This document shows, one piece after another, positions 52,864 to 61,269 of a DNA stretch of 64,000 nt. A program made the position numbers and the translations under genes. Origin of the DNA: Odoribacter sp. (GTDB taxonomy: Bacteria > Bacteroidota > Bacteroidia > Bacteroidales > Prolixibacteraceae); the NCBI GenBank assembly GCA_013824715.1, contig PNOH01000027.1, positions 1 to 64,000 of the forward strand, read 5' to 3'. Positions within the stretch are counted from its first letter, which is position 1, and the number at the start of each line of letters is the position of its first letter. The notes beneath the pieces are model-generated. The model was not told the origin of the DNA, ran no database searches, and saw only the letters and a list, made by a program, of their open reading frames with translations.

Positions 52864-52885
52864 CAGCAATATTAAACGTTTCAGA

Positions 52886-54229
52886 GTGACTTTTCAGGAA
52901 TTAAAATTAACAACTCCCTTGCTGAATGCCTTAAATGATCTGGGTTTTAAAAATCCAACGCCCATTCAGGAAAAAGCATATCCGGTCATTTTATCGGGCC
53001 GCGATGCAGTCGGGATTGCACAAACCGGTACAGGTAAAACATTTGCTTATTTGCTTCCCCTTATTCGGCAGTTGAAATATTCGGAAACCAAACATCCCCG
53101 GATTTTAATTGTAGTACCGACCCGCGAATTGGTTTTGCAGGTAGTTGGCGAAGTTGAGAAATTAACCAAATACATGAATTTGAGAGTGGTTGGTGTGTAT
53201 GGCGGAACAAATATCAACACTCAACGACAGGTAGTTTTCAACGGGATGGATATTTTGGTTGCAACTCCCGGGCGTTTGGTTGATTTGGTTATGACTGGTG
53301 TTTTACGCATGAAATCGATACAGAAACTCGTGATTGACGAAGTGGACGAAATGCTGAACCTCGGATTTCGGCCACAACTAATGAGTTTTATGGAAAGCCT
53401 TCCGCAAAAAAGGCAAAACCTCATGTTTTCGGCTACTTTAACTGACGAAGTGGCCATGTTGATTGAAAGTTATTTCTATGAACCAATAACCATCGAAATC
53501 GAAAACCAACGGACACCGTTGGAACAAATCGTACAGTATTACTATACTGTCCCAAATTTTTTTACCAAAATTAACCTGCTCGGGAACTTACTTGCCAATT
53601 CTTCAGAATTTGAACGTGTTCTGATTTTTGTTGCCAGTAAACAACTGGCCGACCGGGTTTTCGATTTGATGGATCCCAAATTTCCTGATCAGATCGGCGT
53701 TTTGCATTCAAACAAATCACAAAACCTCCGTATCAATTCGCTTGAGCGGTTCAAAAACGGAACTTCGCGCATATTGATTGCCACAGATGTTGCATCGAGA
53801 GGATTGGATATTGCCGATATTTCGCACGTAATCAATTTTGATGTTCCGGATATTTCGGAAGATTACATTCACCGGATTGGACGGACAGGACGATCAGAAA
53901 AGGCTGGAATTGCCCTGACTTTCGTGAATGAACCGGAAATGAAATTTCTCCTTGAAATCGGGAAATTCATGGACAGAAATGTAATAGAAAAGACTCTTCC
54001 CGACGGATTGATAATATCGGACACTTTCACTGACGAGGAACGCCCGGTTCTGTTTGATAAGGATTATCTTGGGAAACCAAGTGGTATAGCCGACTCGCAG
54101 GGCGCCTATCATGAGAAAAAAGAAAAGAACAAAAAAGTGAATTTGGGCGGTCCGGGGGAACGCAAACCACGAAAAGACAAACCGGAAAATCGGGGCGTTT
54201 TGAGAAAAAGGGCGGCTAAAAAGAGGTGA
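52886..54229 (+). CDS. DEAD-box RNA helicase
   Basis: A 447-residue helicase starting at GTG. The Q motif PTPIQEKAYP, Walker A AQTGTGKT (45-52), PTRELVLQ, TPGRLVD, motif II DEVD (a DEVD variant of DEAD), SAT, and motif VI HRIGRTGRS are all present. The C-terminal tail (about 395-447) is rich in Lys, Arg and Gly and should bind RNA. It unwinds RNA in ribosome assembly or decay, similar to RhlE-type cold-shock helicases. The gene stands alone with a -7 promoter box ahead. Confidence 0.93.
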   Translation: MTFQELKLTTPLLNALNDLGFKNPTPIQEKAYPVILSGRDAVGIAQTGTGKTFAYLLPLIRQLKYSETKHPRILIVVPTRELVLQVVGEVEKLTKYMNLRVVGVYGGTNINTQRQVVFNGMDILVATPGRLVDLVMTGVLRMKSIQKLVIDEVDEMLNLGFRPQLMSFMESLPQKRQNLMFSATLTDEVAMLIESYFYEPITIEIENQRTPLEQIVQYYYTVPNFFTKINLLGNLLANSSEFERVLIFVASKQLADRVFDLMDPKFPDQIGVLHSNKSQNLRINSLERFKNGTSRILIATDVASRGLDIADISHVINFDVPDISEDYIHRIGRTGRSEKAGIALTFVNEPEMKFLLEIGKFMDRNVIEKTLPDGLIISDTFTDEERPVLFDKDYLGKPSGIADSQGAYHEKKEKNKKVNLGGPGERKPRKDKPENRGVLRKRAAKKR

Positions 54230-54287
54230 CCATTATCCTTAAAATGAGTAATTATTTTTAAGTTTATCTTTGAGCAGAAGAATTTGC

Positions 54288-54295
54288 TATATTTG
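54288..54295 (+). promoter_or_regulatory. -7 element (TATATTTG) of the hicBA pair
   Basis: Exact TAnnTTTG match 16 bases before the hicB ATG. No clear TTTG at -33. Antitoxin autoregulation is usual for such pairs. Confidence 0.45.
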
Positions 54296-54311
54296 GAATA
54301 TTCACTAAAAG

Positions 54312-54530
54312 ATGAGGAAAATGAAACTTACTTTAATTGTAAAAAAAGGGAAGAATGGTTATTTAATTGGGCAACTGAAAGAAATTCCGGCTGTTTTTAC
54401 ACAGGGACTCACCATTGAAGAGCTGAAAGAGAATATTGCTGATGCATTGGAAATGTATTTGGAGGATGTGAGGGAAAGCTATAAGCCTGATGGTGAGATG
54501 TTACAGGAAGAAGAATTGACATTTGCCTGA
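54312..54530 (+). CDS. hicB: HicB-family antitoxin
   Basis: A 72-residue HicB/UPF0150-like protein: LTLIVKKGKNGYLIGQLKEI, then PAVFTQGLTIEELKENIADA and LEMYLEDV, the partial RNase H-like fold of HicB antitoxins. It neutralises HicA and represses the operon in studied systems. No ribbon-helix-helix or HTH is attached, so this is a short form. Three bases separate it from hicA. A second ATG at 54321 could also serve. Confidence 0.85.
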   Translation: MRKMKLTLIVKKGKNGYLIGQLKEIPAVFTQGLTIEELKENIADALEMYLEDVRESYKPDGEMLQEEELTFA

Positions 54531-54533
54531 AAA

Positions 54534-54728
54534 ATGAAACGGATCAAATTTATTAAATATTTGAACGAACATAATTGTGGTTTCATCAAGCATGGAGCCA
54601 AACATGATAAGTACATGAATCACAATAATGGTCAGCGGACAATGATAACGCGCCATCCAGATATTGATGAAGATCTTTGTGATTTAATTTGTAAACAATT
54701 AGGGATTCCAAAGCCAAAAAATTCTTAA
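54534..54728 (+). CDS. hicA: HicA-family mRNA interferase toxin
   Basis: A 64-residue double-stranded-RNA-binding-like toxin. The core is KRIKFIKYLNEHNCGFIKHG followed by AKHDKYMN, where the His in the GAKHDKY part is the catalytic one of HicA (GxSHxxY). It ends in TMITRHPDIDEDLCDLICKQ and LGIPKP, the usual HicA C-terminal beta-strand and helix. It cleaves mRNA when freed from HicB. It comes second in the operon, unlike the classic hicAB order. Its stop overlaps the convergent glycosyltransferase gene by 4 bases. Confidence 0.88.
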   Translation: MKRIKFIKYLNEHNCGFIKHGAKHDKYMNHNNGQRTMITRHPDIDEDLCDLICKQLGIPKPKNS

Positions 54729-55861
54729 CTTTTATTTGTGCTTTCATTCAGAATTTGAATGATTTTCATCGCATTACGCCGGTTCGAAAACGCATCTTCC
54801 AAAATCAGTTTTCGTTTTACAATTTCATCAGAAGTAAATTCCTGATCGAAAAGTTGTTTGATTAATCCGATCATTTCATCAGGTGCATCGGCTATATGAC
54901 ACAGGTGCTCCAGTCCGGTTTTATGAACCATCGGAGTATTTGTAATGCAAAAGCGGCCAGAGAACAGTGAAGCCAGCAGTTTGAGTTTTAGGCCTGTATC
55001 CTGAAATGTGGGTATCAAACAAATGTGCGCATTTTGTATCAACCTTTCCATTTGTTCATTTTCAGGATTCGATATCAGCAAAATGTTAGGATATTGTTTG
55101 ATCTTTTGAGCTAAACGGTCAGCCGGATTTTTTCCTGCAATAATTACTTCAAGCCGGATTTTTGAAAAAACATTTTTAATAAGAAATTCTAAAGCCTGAA
55201 GGTTCTCCGATACCGAAAGGTTTCCATGAAACAGGATGTATTTGCCAAGGCCAAAGCGTGATTTAATATCGCTGAATGGATGAAATGCGGGAATAAAATG
55301 TGAATGGCCGTAATGGTGGTCGAAATAAAAGTTGTCGTTTGGCGAAATGCAGAGCAGGTGCGAAGCTTTTATAAATATTTTTTCGAACCGTTTCAGCTTG
55401 CAGGCTTCTATCCTGAAAAATATTTTCTTGAAAAGATTTGGTTCCGACAGAACTAAATTCTGGTAATATTCGTGTTCCACATTGTGGGTTCGGACCAAAC
55501 GAAGGTGGTTGGCAAGTGATGGATGATCCAGAAAATAGCAGGTGTGCAGCCCCTCGAATAAAATGGGTGCCTTGTTTGAAGATAAATTATTAATTAATTG
55601 ATCGTTAGTTCGAGTTATTACAATGTATGGTTTAGTTGAAAACTGATAACGAATACCTTTTTTTCGTTTATAATAAAAAACCTTCGCGCAGTATTTTTCA
55701 AGTTCTTCGGCTTGTGGCCGGTCGTATTCGAAACAATGAAGGTAAACAGATATACCACATTCTGAAAGTGTTTTCACTTTGTAAAAGACATCAATTACCC
55801 CTCCATAGTCCGGGGGATAGGGAATGTTAAAAGCTACCAGTTGTAGTGCTGTTTCCACCAT
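54725..55861 (-). CDS. Glycosyltransferase (GT4-like)
   Basis: A 378-residue protein with GT-B fold traits: N-terminal NIPYPPDYGGVIDVFYKVKT (sugar-acceptor domain start) and a C-terminal nucleotide-sugar part with YILFHGNLSVSENLQALEFL, EVIIAGKNPADR and LISNPENEQMERLIQNAHIC before a hydrophobic PT-F-QDTG(L)KLKLL. The last replaces the usual ExxxxGxP(V) with GLKLKLLASLFSG, as in some GT4 relatives with altered donor use. It probably adds a sugar to a surface polysaccharide. There is no other polysaccharide gene nearby, so the target is unknown. Confidence 0.75.
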   Translation of the reverse strand: MVETALQLVAFNIPYPPDYGGVIDVFYKVKTLSECGISVYLHCFEYDRPQAEELEKYCAKVFYYKRKKGIRYQFSTKPYIVITRTNDQLINNLSSNKAPILFEGLHTCYFLDHPSLANHLRLVRTHNVEHEYYQNLVLSEPNLFKKIFFRIEACKLKRFEKIFIKASHLLCISPNDNFYFDHHYGHSHFIPAFHPFSDIKSRFGLGKYILFHGNLSVSENLQALEFLIKNVFSKIRLEVIIAGKNPADRLAQKIKQYPNILLISNPENEQMERLIQNAHICLIPTFQDTGLKLKLLASLFSGRFCITNTPMVHKTGLEHLCHIADAPDEMIGLIKQLFDQEFTSDEIVKRKLILEDAFSNRRNAMKIIQILNESTNKS

Positions 55862-55888
55862 TAAAATTTTCTTCTAAATATATAAATT

Positions 55889-55924
55889 AAAAAACCACGA
55901 ACCGATTTCTGATCCGTGGTTTTC
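55889..55924 (-). terminator. Terminator of the module B operon
   Basis: On the minus strand AAAACCACG, a 15-base loop, CGTGGTTTTTT gives a 9-bp stem with a T-run. It lies about 70 bases past the adhesin-like gene. Confidence 0.8.
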
Positions 55925-55950
55925 ATCCTTATCTGAGTTTTCAAAATTTT

Positions 55951-55983
55951 CTGAGACTGAACACTGAGACTGAACACTTTTTC
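55951..55983. repeat. Word-like intergenic repeat (GAGACTGAACACTGAGACTG)
   Basis: TGAGACTGAACACT is given twice in a row. It is the same word as at 4161-4180, 51 kb away. Placed between the module B adhesin-like gene and its terminator. Confidence 0.6.
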
Positions 55984-55992
55984 AATTTTTCC

Positions 55993-57030
55993 CTATTCCT
56001 CCAGTTTTATTCCACCATACCTGCTTGTAATTGAAACCTTGCCTCCGCCAGTTCCCACGCTGCCCTCAAGCGAAAAGCGATGGTTATCCCTTATTCTATT
56101 GCCTTTGTAGCGGTTTTCCGGATAATTTACTTCGCAGTAATCGCAATCGGCCTTAAGCATGTAGTTTAATTCATTCAGCCCGACGGTTATTCCTCCATAG
56201 CTGTTGGTGATCCTGATATTGTCAAATTTTGCATCAACTTTGCTTATTCGAACCGATCCGTAACCAGTATCGAGATCAAAACTGCCGGTAAGTAAACCGA
56301 TTTTGTAGTTGGTGTATTTGGATATGGAATTCAGGTTTGCAATTTCATCAATATTTATCCCATCGTACTTCGAATCCAAAGTGAGCTTGCCCACTTTATG
56401 CAGGTTGACAGTTGAATATTTGGCGTCGAGCACTAAATGATTGATCTCGTTGGCGTACAATTTGGAATATTTGAATTCCAGATCAGCATCATTGATCGTT
56501 TCCAGATCAGCCTTTCCGTAGTTCAAAATGATTTTTACCGGAGTGTTGGCAGGTGTTCTTATCTTTCCTGCAGTCATAGAGCCATAACTGATATCAAAAA
56601 ATCCTTTGGCATCCAACTCATTCAATATCAGATTTCCATACTTGTTGGTAATGTTCAATTCTCTGTCTTTCGGGATGTTTACCAGGTAATCTATCGAAAA
56701 CGATTTATTATTTCTGAAATTCTCTTCAATATTCGTCTCAGCGCTAACAAGTCCGCCAGTTTTCTGAAAGTTAACCTGAATCTTGTTCATCAGTTCTTTC
56801 GCCTTACTTTCAGAGGCATTGTCGATTGTTATCACCACTTTGATAGTGACAGAATCGCCACCCGTGTCGTTGATCCTCACTTCGCCAAATTTATTGGTTA
56901 TTTTCAGGGCTGTAACACTACTTTTTGTCCACCCTTTTTTGATATTCTTCGTGAATTCAGCGCTTGTTGCACGAACAAGGATGGCCGAAAGCAGCAGAAA
57001 AGAAAGAATAAGGTTAAATTTTAATTTCAT
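55993..57030 (-). CDS. Secreted adhesin-like beta-helix protein, module B
   Basis: A 345-residue exported protein (signal peptide to about residue 23). Strand repeats such as LKITNKFGEVRINDTGGDSV, ITNKYGNLILNEL, FDISYGSMTAGKI and ITSRYGGIKLEE recur about every 20 residues in the style of DUF4097-type proteins. It shares the IT/LENK(Y/F)G pattern and the overall plan with the module A protein at 9587-10693. Its start overlaps the anti-sigma-like gene by 17 bases. Function is unknown; extracytoplasmic location is inferred from the signal peptide. Confidence 0.7.
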   Translation of the reverse strand: MKLKFNLILSFLLLSAILVRATSAEFTKNIKKGWTKSSVTALKITNKFGEVRINDTGGDSVTIKVVITIDNASESKAKELMNKIQVNFQKTGGLVSAETNIEENFRNNKSFSIDYLVNIPKDRELNITNKYGNLILNELDAKGFFDISYGSMTAGKIRTPANTPVKIILNYGKADLETINDADLEFKYSKLYANEINHLVLDAKYSTVNLHKVGKLTLDSKYDGINIDEIANLNSISKYTNYKIGLLTGSFDLDTGYGSVRISKVDAKFDNIRITNSYGGITVGLNELNYMLKADCDYCEVNYPENRYKGNRIRDNHRFSLEGSVGTGGGKVSITSRYGGIKLEE

Positions 57031-57571
57031 TGTTCTGATATTTTTGTTGTTTTACTTCCTGTAATTTGTTAATAATGATGGTCATGATATTCATTCTGGC
57101 CTGATAATATTCAAGCATCGCATTGATGACGCGTTCATCGTCTGGATTGGCTTTAAGGTCTTCCTGAAGTTTCCGGTACATCTGATCAAATTCGGCCTGT
57201 TCTTTTTGCATTATCTGATCATCTGATTTAGAAATCATTCCATCATTTTTAAGTTTTTCCCATTGTGTCATTCCAAGCTGAATGGCATTGGTGTAGTAAA
57301 ATTCAACTTCGCGGTATTCTTCGGAAATTGAACCCAGAGAGAATGCATTTTGCTTTTCAGGAAAAAAGTAAATGCGTGCCTGGTTCACTATTAAAAGTGC
57401 AAGTACAACTATGGCGGCAATCTTGAAAATCGGTTGAAAATAGATTTTCCGTGCTGGTTTTGAAGCTTTCTGAAGCCTGGCCTCAAATCGCTCAAAGTGT
57501 CCTTCCGGTGGTTCTTCATCCTGAAAAGAAGTTCGGTTATTTAAGATTAATCTTTCCAATTCATCATTCAT
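57014..57571 (-). CDS. Membrane anti-sigma-like protein, module B
   Basis: A 185-residue single-pass protein: about 45 cytoplasmic residues, a membrane helix (about 47-63) and a helical outer part. EFDQMYRKLQEDLKANPDD and RVINAMLEYYQARM parallel the module A protein (ELETMYISLKKDLKEN and EVIEAMIDNNRNRM). No zinc motif. Starts 12 bases after the sigma gene and ends inside the adhesin-like gene. Anti-sigma function is inferred from gene order. Confidence 0.7.
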   Translation of the reverse strand: MNDELERLILNNRTSFQDEEPPEGHFERFEARLQKASKPARKIYFQPIFKIAAIVVLALLIVNQARIYFFPEKQNAFSLGSISEEYREVEFYYTNAIQLGMTQWEKLKNDGMISKSDDQIMQKEQAEFDQMYRKLQEDLKANPDDERVINAMLEYYQARMNIMTIIINKLQEVKQQKYQNNEIKI

Positions 57572-57583
57572 GACATTTCATTT

Positions 57584-58138
57584 TTAATTGTACTCAAACA
57601 ATTCTTCCTTGTGAAGCATCTGCCTTAGTTTCAGTTTTGCCCGCAAATATTGCGTACGCGATGAAACGTTTGTAATGCCAAGTATCTGTGCAATCTCTTC
57701 ATGGTCATAGCCTTCGAGTAAATGGAGGCTTAAGATAACCCGGTATCCATCAGGCAACTTCTGAACTGTTTTTTTCAAGTGCTCCATCTGAATTTCCGAT
57801 ATTTCAATTTTTACCGGTTCTTCATCCGGAATTTTTTCATTCAGTTCTTCAAACTTTACTTTTCGCTTTTTCAGTTGATCCAATGAACGGTTGATCACAA
57901 TTCTTTTCAGCCAGGCGCCAAAACTTACTTTTCCTTCGTAGGTATCAATTTTTGTAAATGCTTTTAGAAAAGCCTCCTGCATCACATCTTCAGCTTCCAC
58001 GGTATTGCCTACCATACGGAGGCAAATGTTGTATATGGGTTTATAATACAACTTGTAAAGCTCAAATTGGGCTTTGGTGTCACCTTTCCGGCACTTTTCA
58101 ATGACCTCGTGATAAATATTTTGGTACTGTGATTCCAA
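57584..58138 (-). CDS. ECF RNA polymerase sigma factor, module B
   Basis: A 184-residue ECF sigma factor starting with ATG. Region 2 contains NTVEAEDVMQEAFLKAFTK and SFGAWLKRIVINRSLDQLKK; region 4 contains LLEGYDHEEIAQILGIT and SSRTQYLRAKLKLRQ. The last two blocks are nearly the same as in the module A sigma factor, so both may read similar -35 sequences. It heads a three-gene operon. Confidence 0.9.
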   Translation of the reverse strand: MESQYQNIYHEVIEKCRKGDTKAQFELYKLYYKPIYNICLRMVGNTVEAEDVMQEAFLKAFTKIDTYEGKVSFGAWLKRIVINRSLDQLKKRKVKFEELNEKIPDEEPVKIEISEIQMEHLKKTVQKLPDGYRVILSLHLLEGYDHEEIAQILGITNVSSRTQYLRAKLKLRQMLHKEELFEYN

Positions 58139-58264
58139 CTATTTGTATGGTTTTCTGTTTGAAAGACGAACGTTGATCTGCGAATGTTGCATGGGTAGAA
58201 AAATAATCCATATCAGATTTTGAATTTAATACCTGAATCATTAAGGCTGATATTTTGTCAATTC

Positions 58265-58957
58265 CTAATTTGTTGAATTATTGATGTATATCACTGTATT
58301 GATCAGTTCTGTCTCGTTATGGACATTTATCTTTTTTTGCTGAATAGAGTCAATAACTTCCTGTGAAATTGGCTGAATTGCCCTGATTAGCCCTTTTCGA
58401 GAGTTGAGTAAATAAGCCATACCACTGCGATACCTTAGGTAATAATCAGGTTGCCTGGATTCAAATCTTTTAGAATCAATGACTGGTCCAACATCATTTA
58501 TATTGCCCGATTCTTTAAAATCTACTTTGTACATTTTTAGCAACTGATATTTTCCTTCAGTCAGAAGTTGAAAATAAGATAGTCTGATTTTATTGGCGGC
58601 AGTATATGGAGCATAAATAAACACACAACTATCAAACACTATCCGGCGGATCAAAGTGGGATCGGCAATTTCCAGAATGGTTTCTTTTTGTTTGAATTCC
58701 ATCGCATTCCTGAAAATATTAAACCGTAATACCATATCCCTGATTTCGCTGTGATCAGTTTTGATAATCAGACAGGATTTAAATTGTTTGTAAAGATAAG
58801 GACTTCCGCTAATTTGATTTTCATCATTTTTGTTAAGACCTGAAATCATTTTCTGCTGATGTATTTTTTCCATTGCATCTTTGAAATCTGTTCTATTCTG
58901 ACCATAGCAGAACAATGTGAAAATGAATACCGGAAAAAAGATGAAAAGAAACCGCAT
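58265..58957 (-). CDS. Secreted protein of unknown function
   Basis: About 230 residues from the ATG at 58957 (MRFLFIFFPVFIFTLFCYGQ), which is a clear signal peptide; the longer frame upstream is rejected. The mature protein is mixed alpha/beta without a motif I recognise; it includes DSCVFIYAPYTAANKIRLSY and YYLRYRSGMAYLLNSRKGLI. It is upstream of module B on the same strand with 126 bases between, and divergent from the CDF transporter. It might be an independent gene or part of module B transcription. Confidence 0.6.
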   Translation of the reverse strand: MRFLFIFFPVFIFTLFCYGQNRTDFKDAMEKIHQQKMISGLNKNDENQISGSPYLYKQFKSCLIIKTDHSEIRDMVLRFNIFRNAMEFKQKETILEIADPTLIRRIVFDSCVFIYAPYTAANKIRLSYFQLLTEGKYQLLKMYKVDFKESGNINDVGPVIDSKRFESRQPDYYLRYRSGMAYLLNSRKGLIRAIQPISQEVIDSIQQKKINVHNETELINTVIYINNSTN

Positions 58958-59031
58958 AAAAGTTATTTTTGGAAAAAAGGAATCTTCAGTGAAACCATTG
59001 AATTTTTCAATTGTTAAATTTACAAAAACGT

Positions 59032-59907
59032 ATGTCACATCATCATCATACAGCCAGAAATTTGGCCATTACAGTAATTTTAAATGGAATTATTACCGTT
59101 GGCCAGTTTATCGGTGGAATAATCTCAGGTAGCCTGGCCTTGATTTCAGATGCCCTGCACAACCTCAGCGATGTAATTTCCGTCGTATTGGCCTACCTGG
59201 CTCACCGGATCGGAATGCGGCCGCAGACTCAGAAATCAACTTTTGGCTTTAAAAGGGCCGAAATTCTTGCAGCATTTATCAACGCCATTTCACTCATAGC
59301 TATTTCGGTTTATTTGATGGTCGAAGCTGGCAAAAGGTTTCTGAACCCGAAAGAAGTTGATTATATCTGGATGCTTGGGCTTGGAATTCTTGGATTTATT
59401 GCAAATGGTCTTTCAGTGGTGATTTTACAACATAACAAGGAAGAAAATCTGAATATCAGGGCTGCCTATCTTCATCTGATAGGCGACGCATTAACTTCAC
59501 TTGCTGTCATTGCCGGCGCTGTTTGTATCTGGCTTTTTAAGGTTTACTGGATCGATCCGCTGGTTACTGTACTTATAAGCATTTATATCTTCATTCATAC
59601 GTTTAAAATCCTGAAGGAAAGCGTCGGGATTCTGATGCAGTTCGCACCTGCGAAAATCAATCAGCAGGAGCTTATTCAGGTGCTTCAGGAGATACCGGAA
59701 ATCAGTAGTGTTCATCATGTTCATTTGTGGCAACTGGCCGATCATCAGACCTATTTTGAAGCGCATCTGGTATTGTCCGAAAATCTTCCTGTTTCAGAAT
59801 CTCATGTCATTACCCAAAAAGCAAAACGAATGTTGAACAGCCGTTTTGGTATCAGTCATACTACTTTTCAGTATGAATTTTTATCCGGCGAGGATTGTAA
59901 TTGCTGA
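59032..59907 (+). CDS. Cation diffusion facilitator (CzcD/ZitB-like) metal exporter
   Basis: A 292-residue CDF protein with a His-rich start MSHHHHTARN. Six membrane helices are visible; metal ligands come from HxxxD motifs: ISDALHNLSD (Asp40, His43, Asp47) and HLIGDALTS (near 149-153). A C-terminal cytoplasmic domain with SSVHHVHLWQ and a final GEDCNC tail follows. It exports Zn, Co or Cd in exchange for protons across the inner membrane. The GISHTTFQYEF block is typical of CzcD. A TTG start seven codons earlier is less likely; a TATTTTTG box lies at 58974-58981. Confidence 0.92.
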   Translation: MSHHHHTARNLAITVILNGIITVGQFIGGIISGSLALISDALHNLSDVISVVLAYLAHRIGMRPQTQKSTFGFKRAEILAAFINAISLIAISVYLMVEAGKRFLNPKEVDYIWMLGLGILGFIANGLSVVILQHNKEENLNIRAAYLHLIGDALTSLAVIAGAVCIWLFKVYWIDPLVTVLISIYIFIHTFKILKESVGILMQFAPAKINQQELIQVLQEIPEISSVHHVHLWQLADHQTYFEAHLVLSENLPVSESHVITQKAKRMLNSRFGISHTTFQYEFLSGEDCNC

Positions 59908-59915
59908 ATATGGAT

Positions 59916-61247
59916 TTATAGAACAAATAGTGATGCAGTCCAGATACAAACAAAAACAGTAATGCCCATAATGATTGTTGCACTTGAATACACCTTTAAG
60001 GTTATATCGGTATCCATATCCGAAAATTTTGTGATCACCCAAAAATAGGAATCGTTCGCATGTGAAATCATCATTGAGCCGGCGCCCATAGCCAAAGTTG
60101 CAAACAACCTCCCTGATTCGGAATCCAGGCCTAATAGCGAGAGCATAGGCGCAACAAACGATGCCGTGGTGATAATAGCAACTGTTGAAGAACCTTGAGC
60201 CGTTTTCATCAAAAAGGCGATCAGAAAAGGAGCTGCCAAACCTAAACCCGTTTTGCTGAGGAAATTACCTGCCGCCAATCCGATTCCGGTTTCTTTAATA
60301 ACCATCCCAAACATACCTCCGGCTGCAGTAACAATCAGAATAGGCCCGGCTTTCTCAATGGCAGTTTCAAAAACGGCATTGAGTTTTTTTTGACTTATAT
60401 CATTTAATAATACGAAAGAAAAAATCATTCCAACAAACAGGGCAATAATAGGTTGGCCGATAAAAAAGATTGTTTTTATAAAGTAATTCTGATCCTTCCA
60501 ACCTAAAACAGCTAACAAAGAGGCAAGTGATATAAGCAGCAACGGAACAATTACAGGCAGAAGCGACAAAAAGGGAGATGGGAGTTTTTTTTCATTTATT
60601 GCCTCGTTTTCTATTTCATAGTGAGCCGGTTTGTAGCCTTTATTTTTTGTCATCCAGCGAGTCCATAAAAATGCGGCTAAAGCGCCTGGAATGGCAAATA
60701 ATATTCCTGCAAGGATGAAATTACCAATATTCACATTCATAATACCCGCAGCCGCCAATGCGCCCGGATGAGTCGGCACCAGACAATGCACAGCATATAA
60801 TGAACAAGCCAGAACAATGGCAATAAACGGCATGGCAATTTTTGTTCTGGCGCTGAAGGATTTGGCCAAACCACTTAAAATAATATATCCTGAATCGCAG
60901 AAAATTGGCAAACCTGCAAGAAACCCTGTAATTCCTAATGCTGAGGGAGCTCGCTTTTCTCCTGTTTTCGATAGCATGAAGTTGGCAATACTCAGTGCTC
61001 CACCGCTTTTTTCCAACACAATTGCAATGATTGCACCGAATATGATCAAAAAACCGATGGATGCCATCGTGCTTCCAAAGCCATCCTTCAAAATTTTCAG
61101 GATATCAGCATCCGGTATGGCAACAATGGCTAATAACAGCGAAACCAGAAAAAGAGAAATAAATGCATTTAACTTTAACCTGGATGTCAAAAAAATGATA
61201 CTTGCTATGCTTAGAAGTACGAGTAGGGATGTTGTTAAAACGCTCAA
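59916..61247 (-). CDS. GntP-family permease (gluconate:proton symporter type)
   Basis: A 443-residue membrane protein with about 12 helices. It matches the GntP family: FGSTMASIGFLIIFGAIIA, LAGLPIFCDSGYIILS, and CLVPTHPGALAAAG and VIKETGIGLAAGNFL. Members take up gluconate, glycerate or other short sugar acids with protons. It starts 22 bases after dapA on the same strand, so it may be cotranscribed with ligA-dapA. No gluconate kinase or dehydratase is near, so the substrate is uncertain. Confidence 0.88.
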   Translation of the reverse strand: MSVLTTSLLVLLSIASIIFLTSRLKLNAFISLFLVSLLLAIVAIPDADILKILKDGFGSTMASIGFLIIFGAIIAIVLEKSGGALSIANFMLSKTGEKRAPSALGITGFLAGLPIFCDSGYIILSGLAKSFSARTKIAMPFIAIVLACSLYAVHCLVPTHPGALAAAGIMNVNIGNFILAGILFAIPGALAAFLWTRWMTKNKGYKPAHYEIENEAINEKKLPSPFLSLLPVIVPLLLISLASLLAVLGWKDQNYFIKTIFFIGQPIIALFVGMIFSFVLLNDISQKKLNAVFETAIEKAGPILIVTAAGGMFGMVIKETGIGLAAGNFLSKTGLGLAAPFLIAFLMKTAQGSSTVAIITTASFVAPMLSLLGLDSESGRLFATLAMGAGSMMISHANDSYFWVITKFSDMDTDITLKVYSSATIIMGITVFVCIWTASLFVL

Positions 61248-61269
61248 TGCTATTTTGTTTTATTCAATA

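Noticed and set aside
52886-54229. DEVD in place of DEAD as a sign of an inactive helicase
   Set aside because: The catalytic acidic pair DE is kept and the third position varies in many active helicases; all other motifs are intact.
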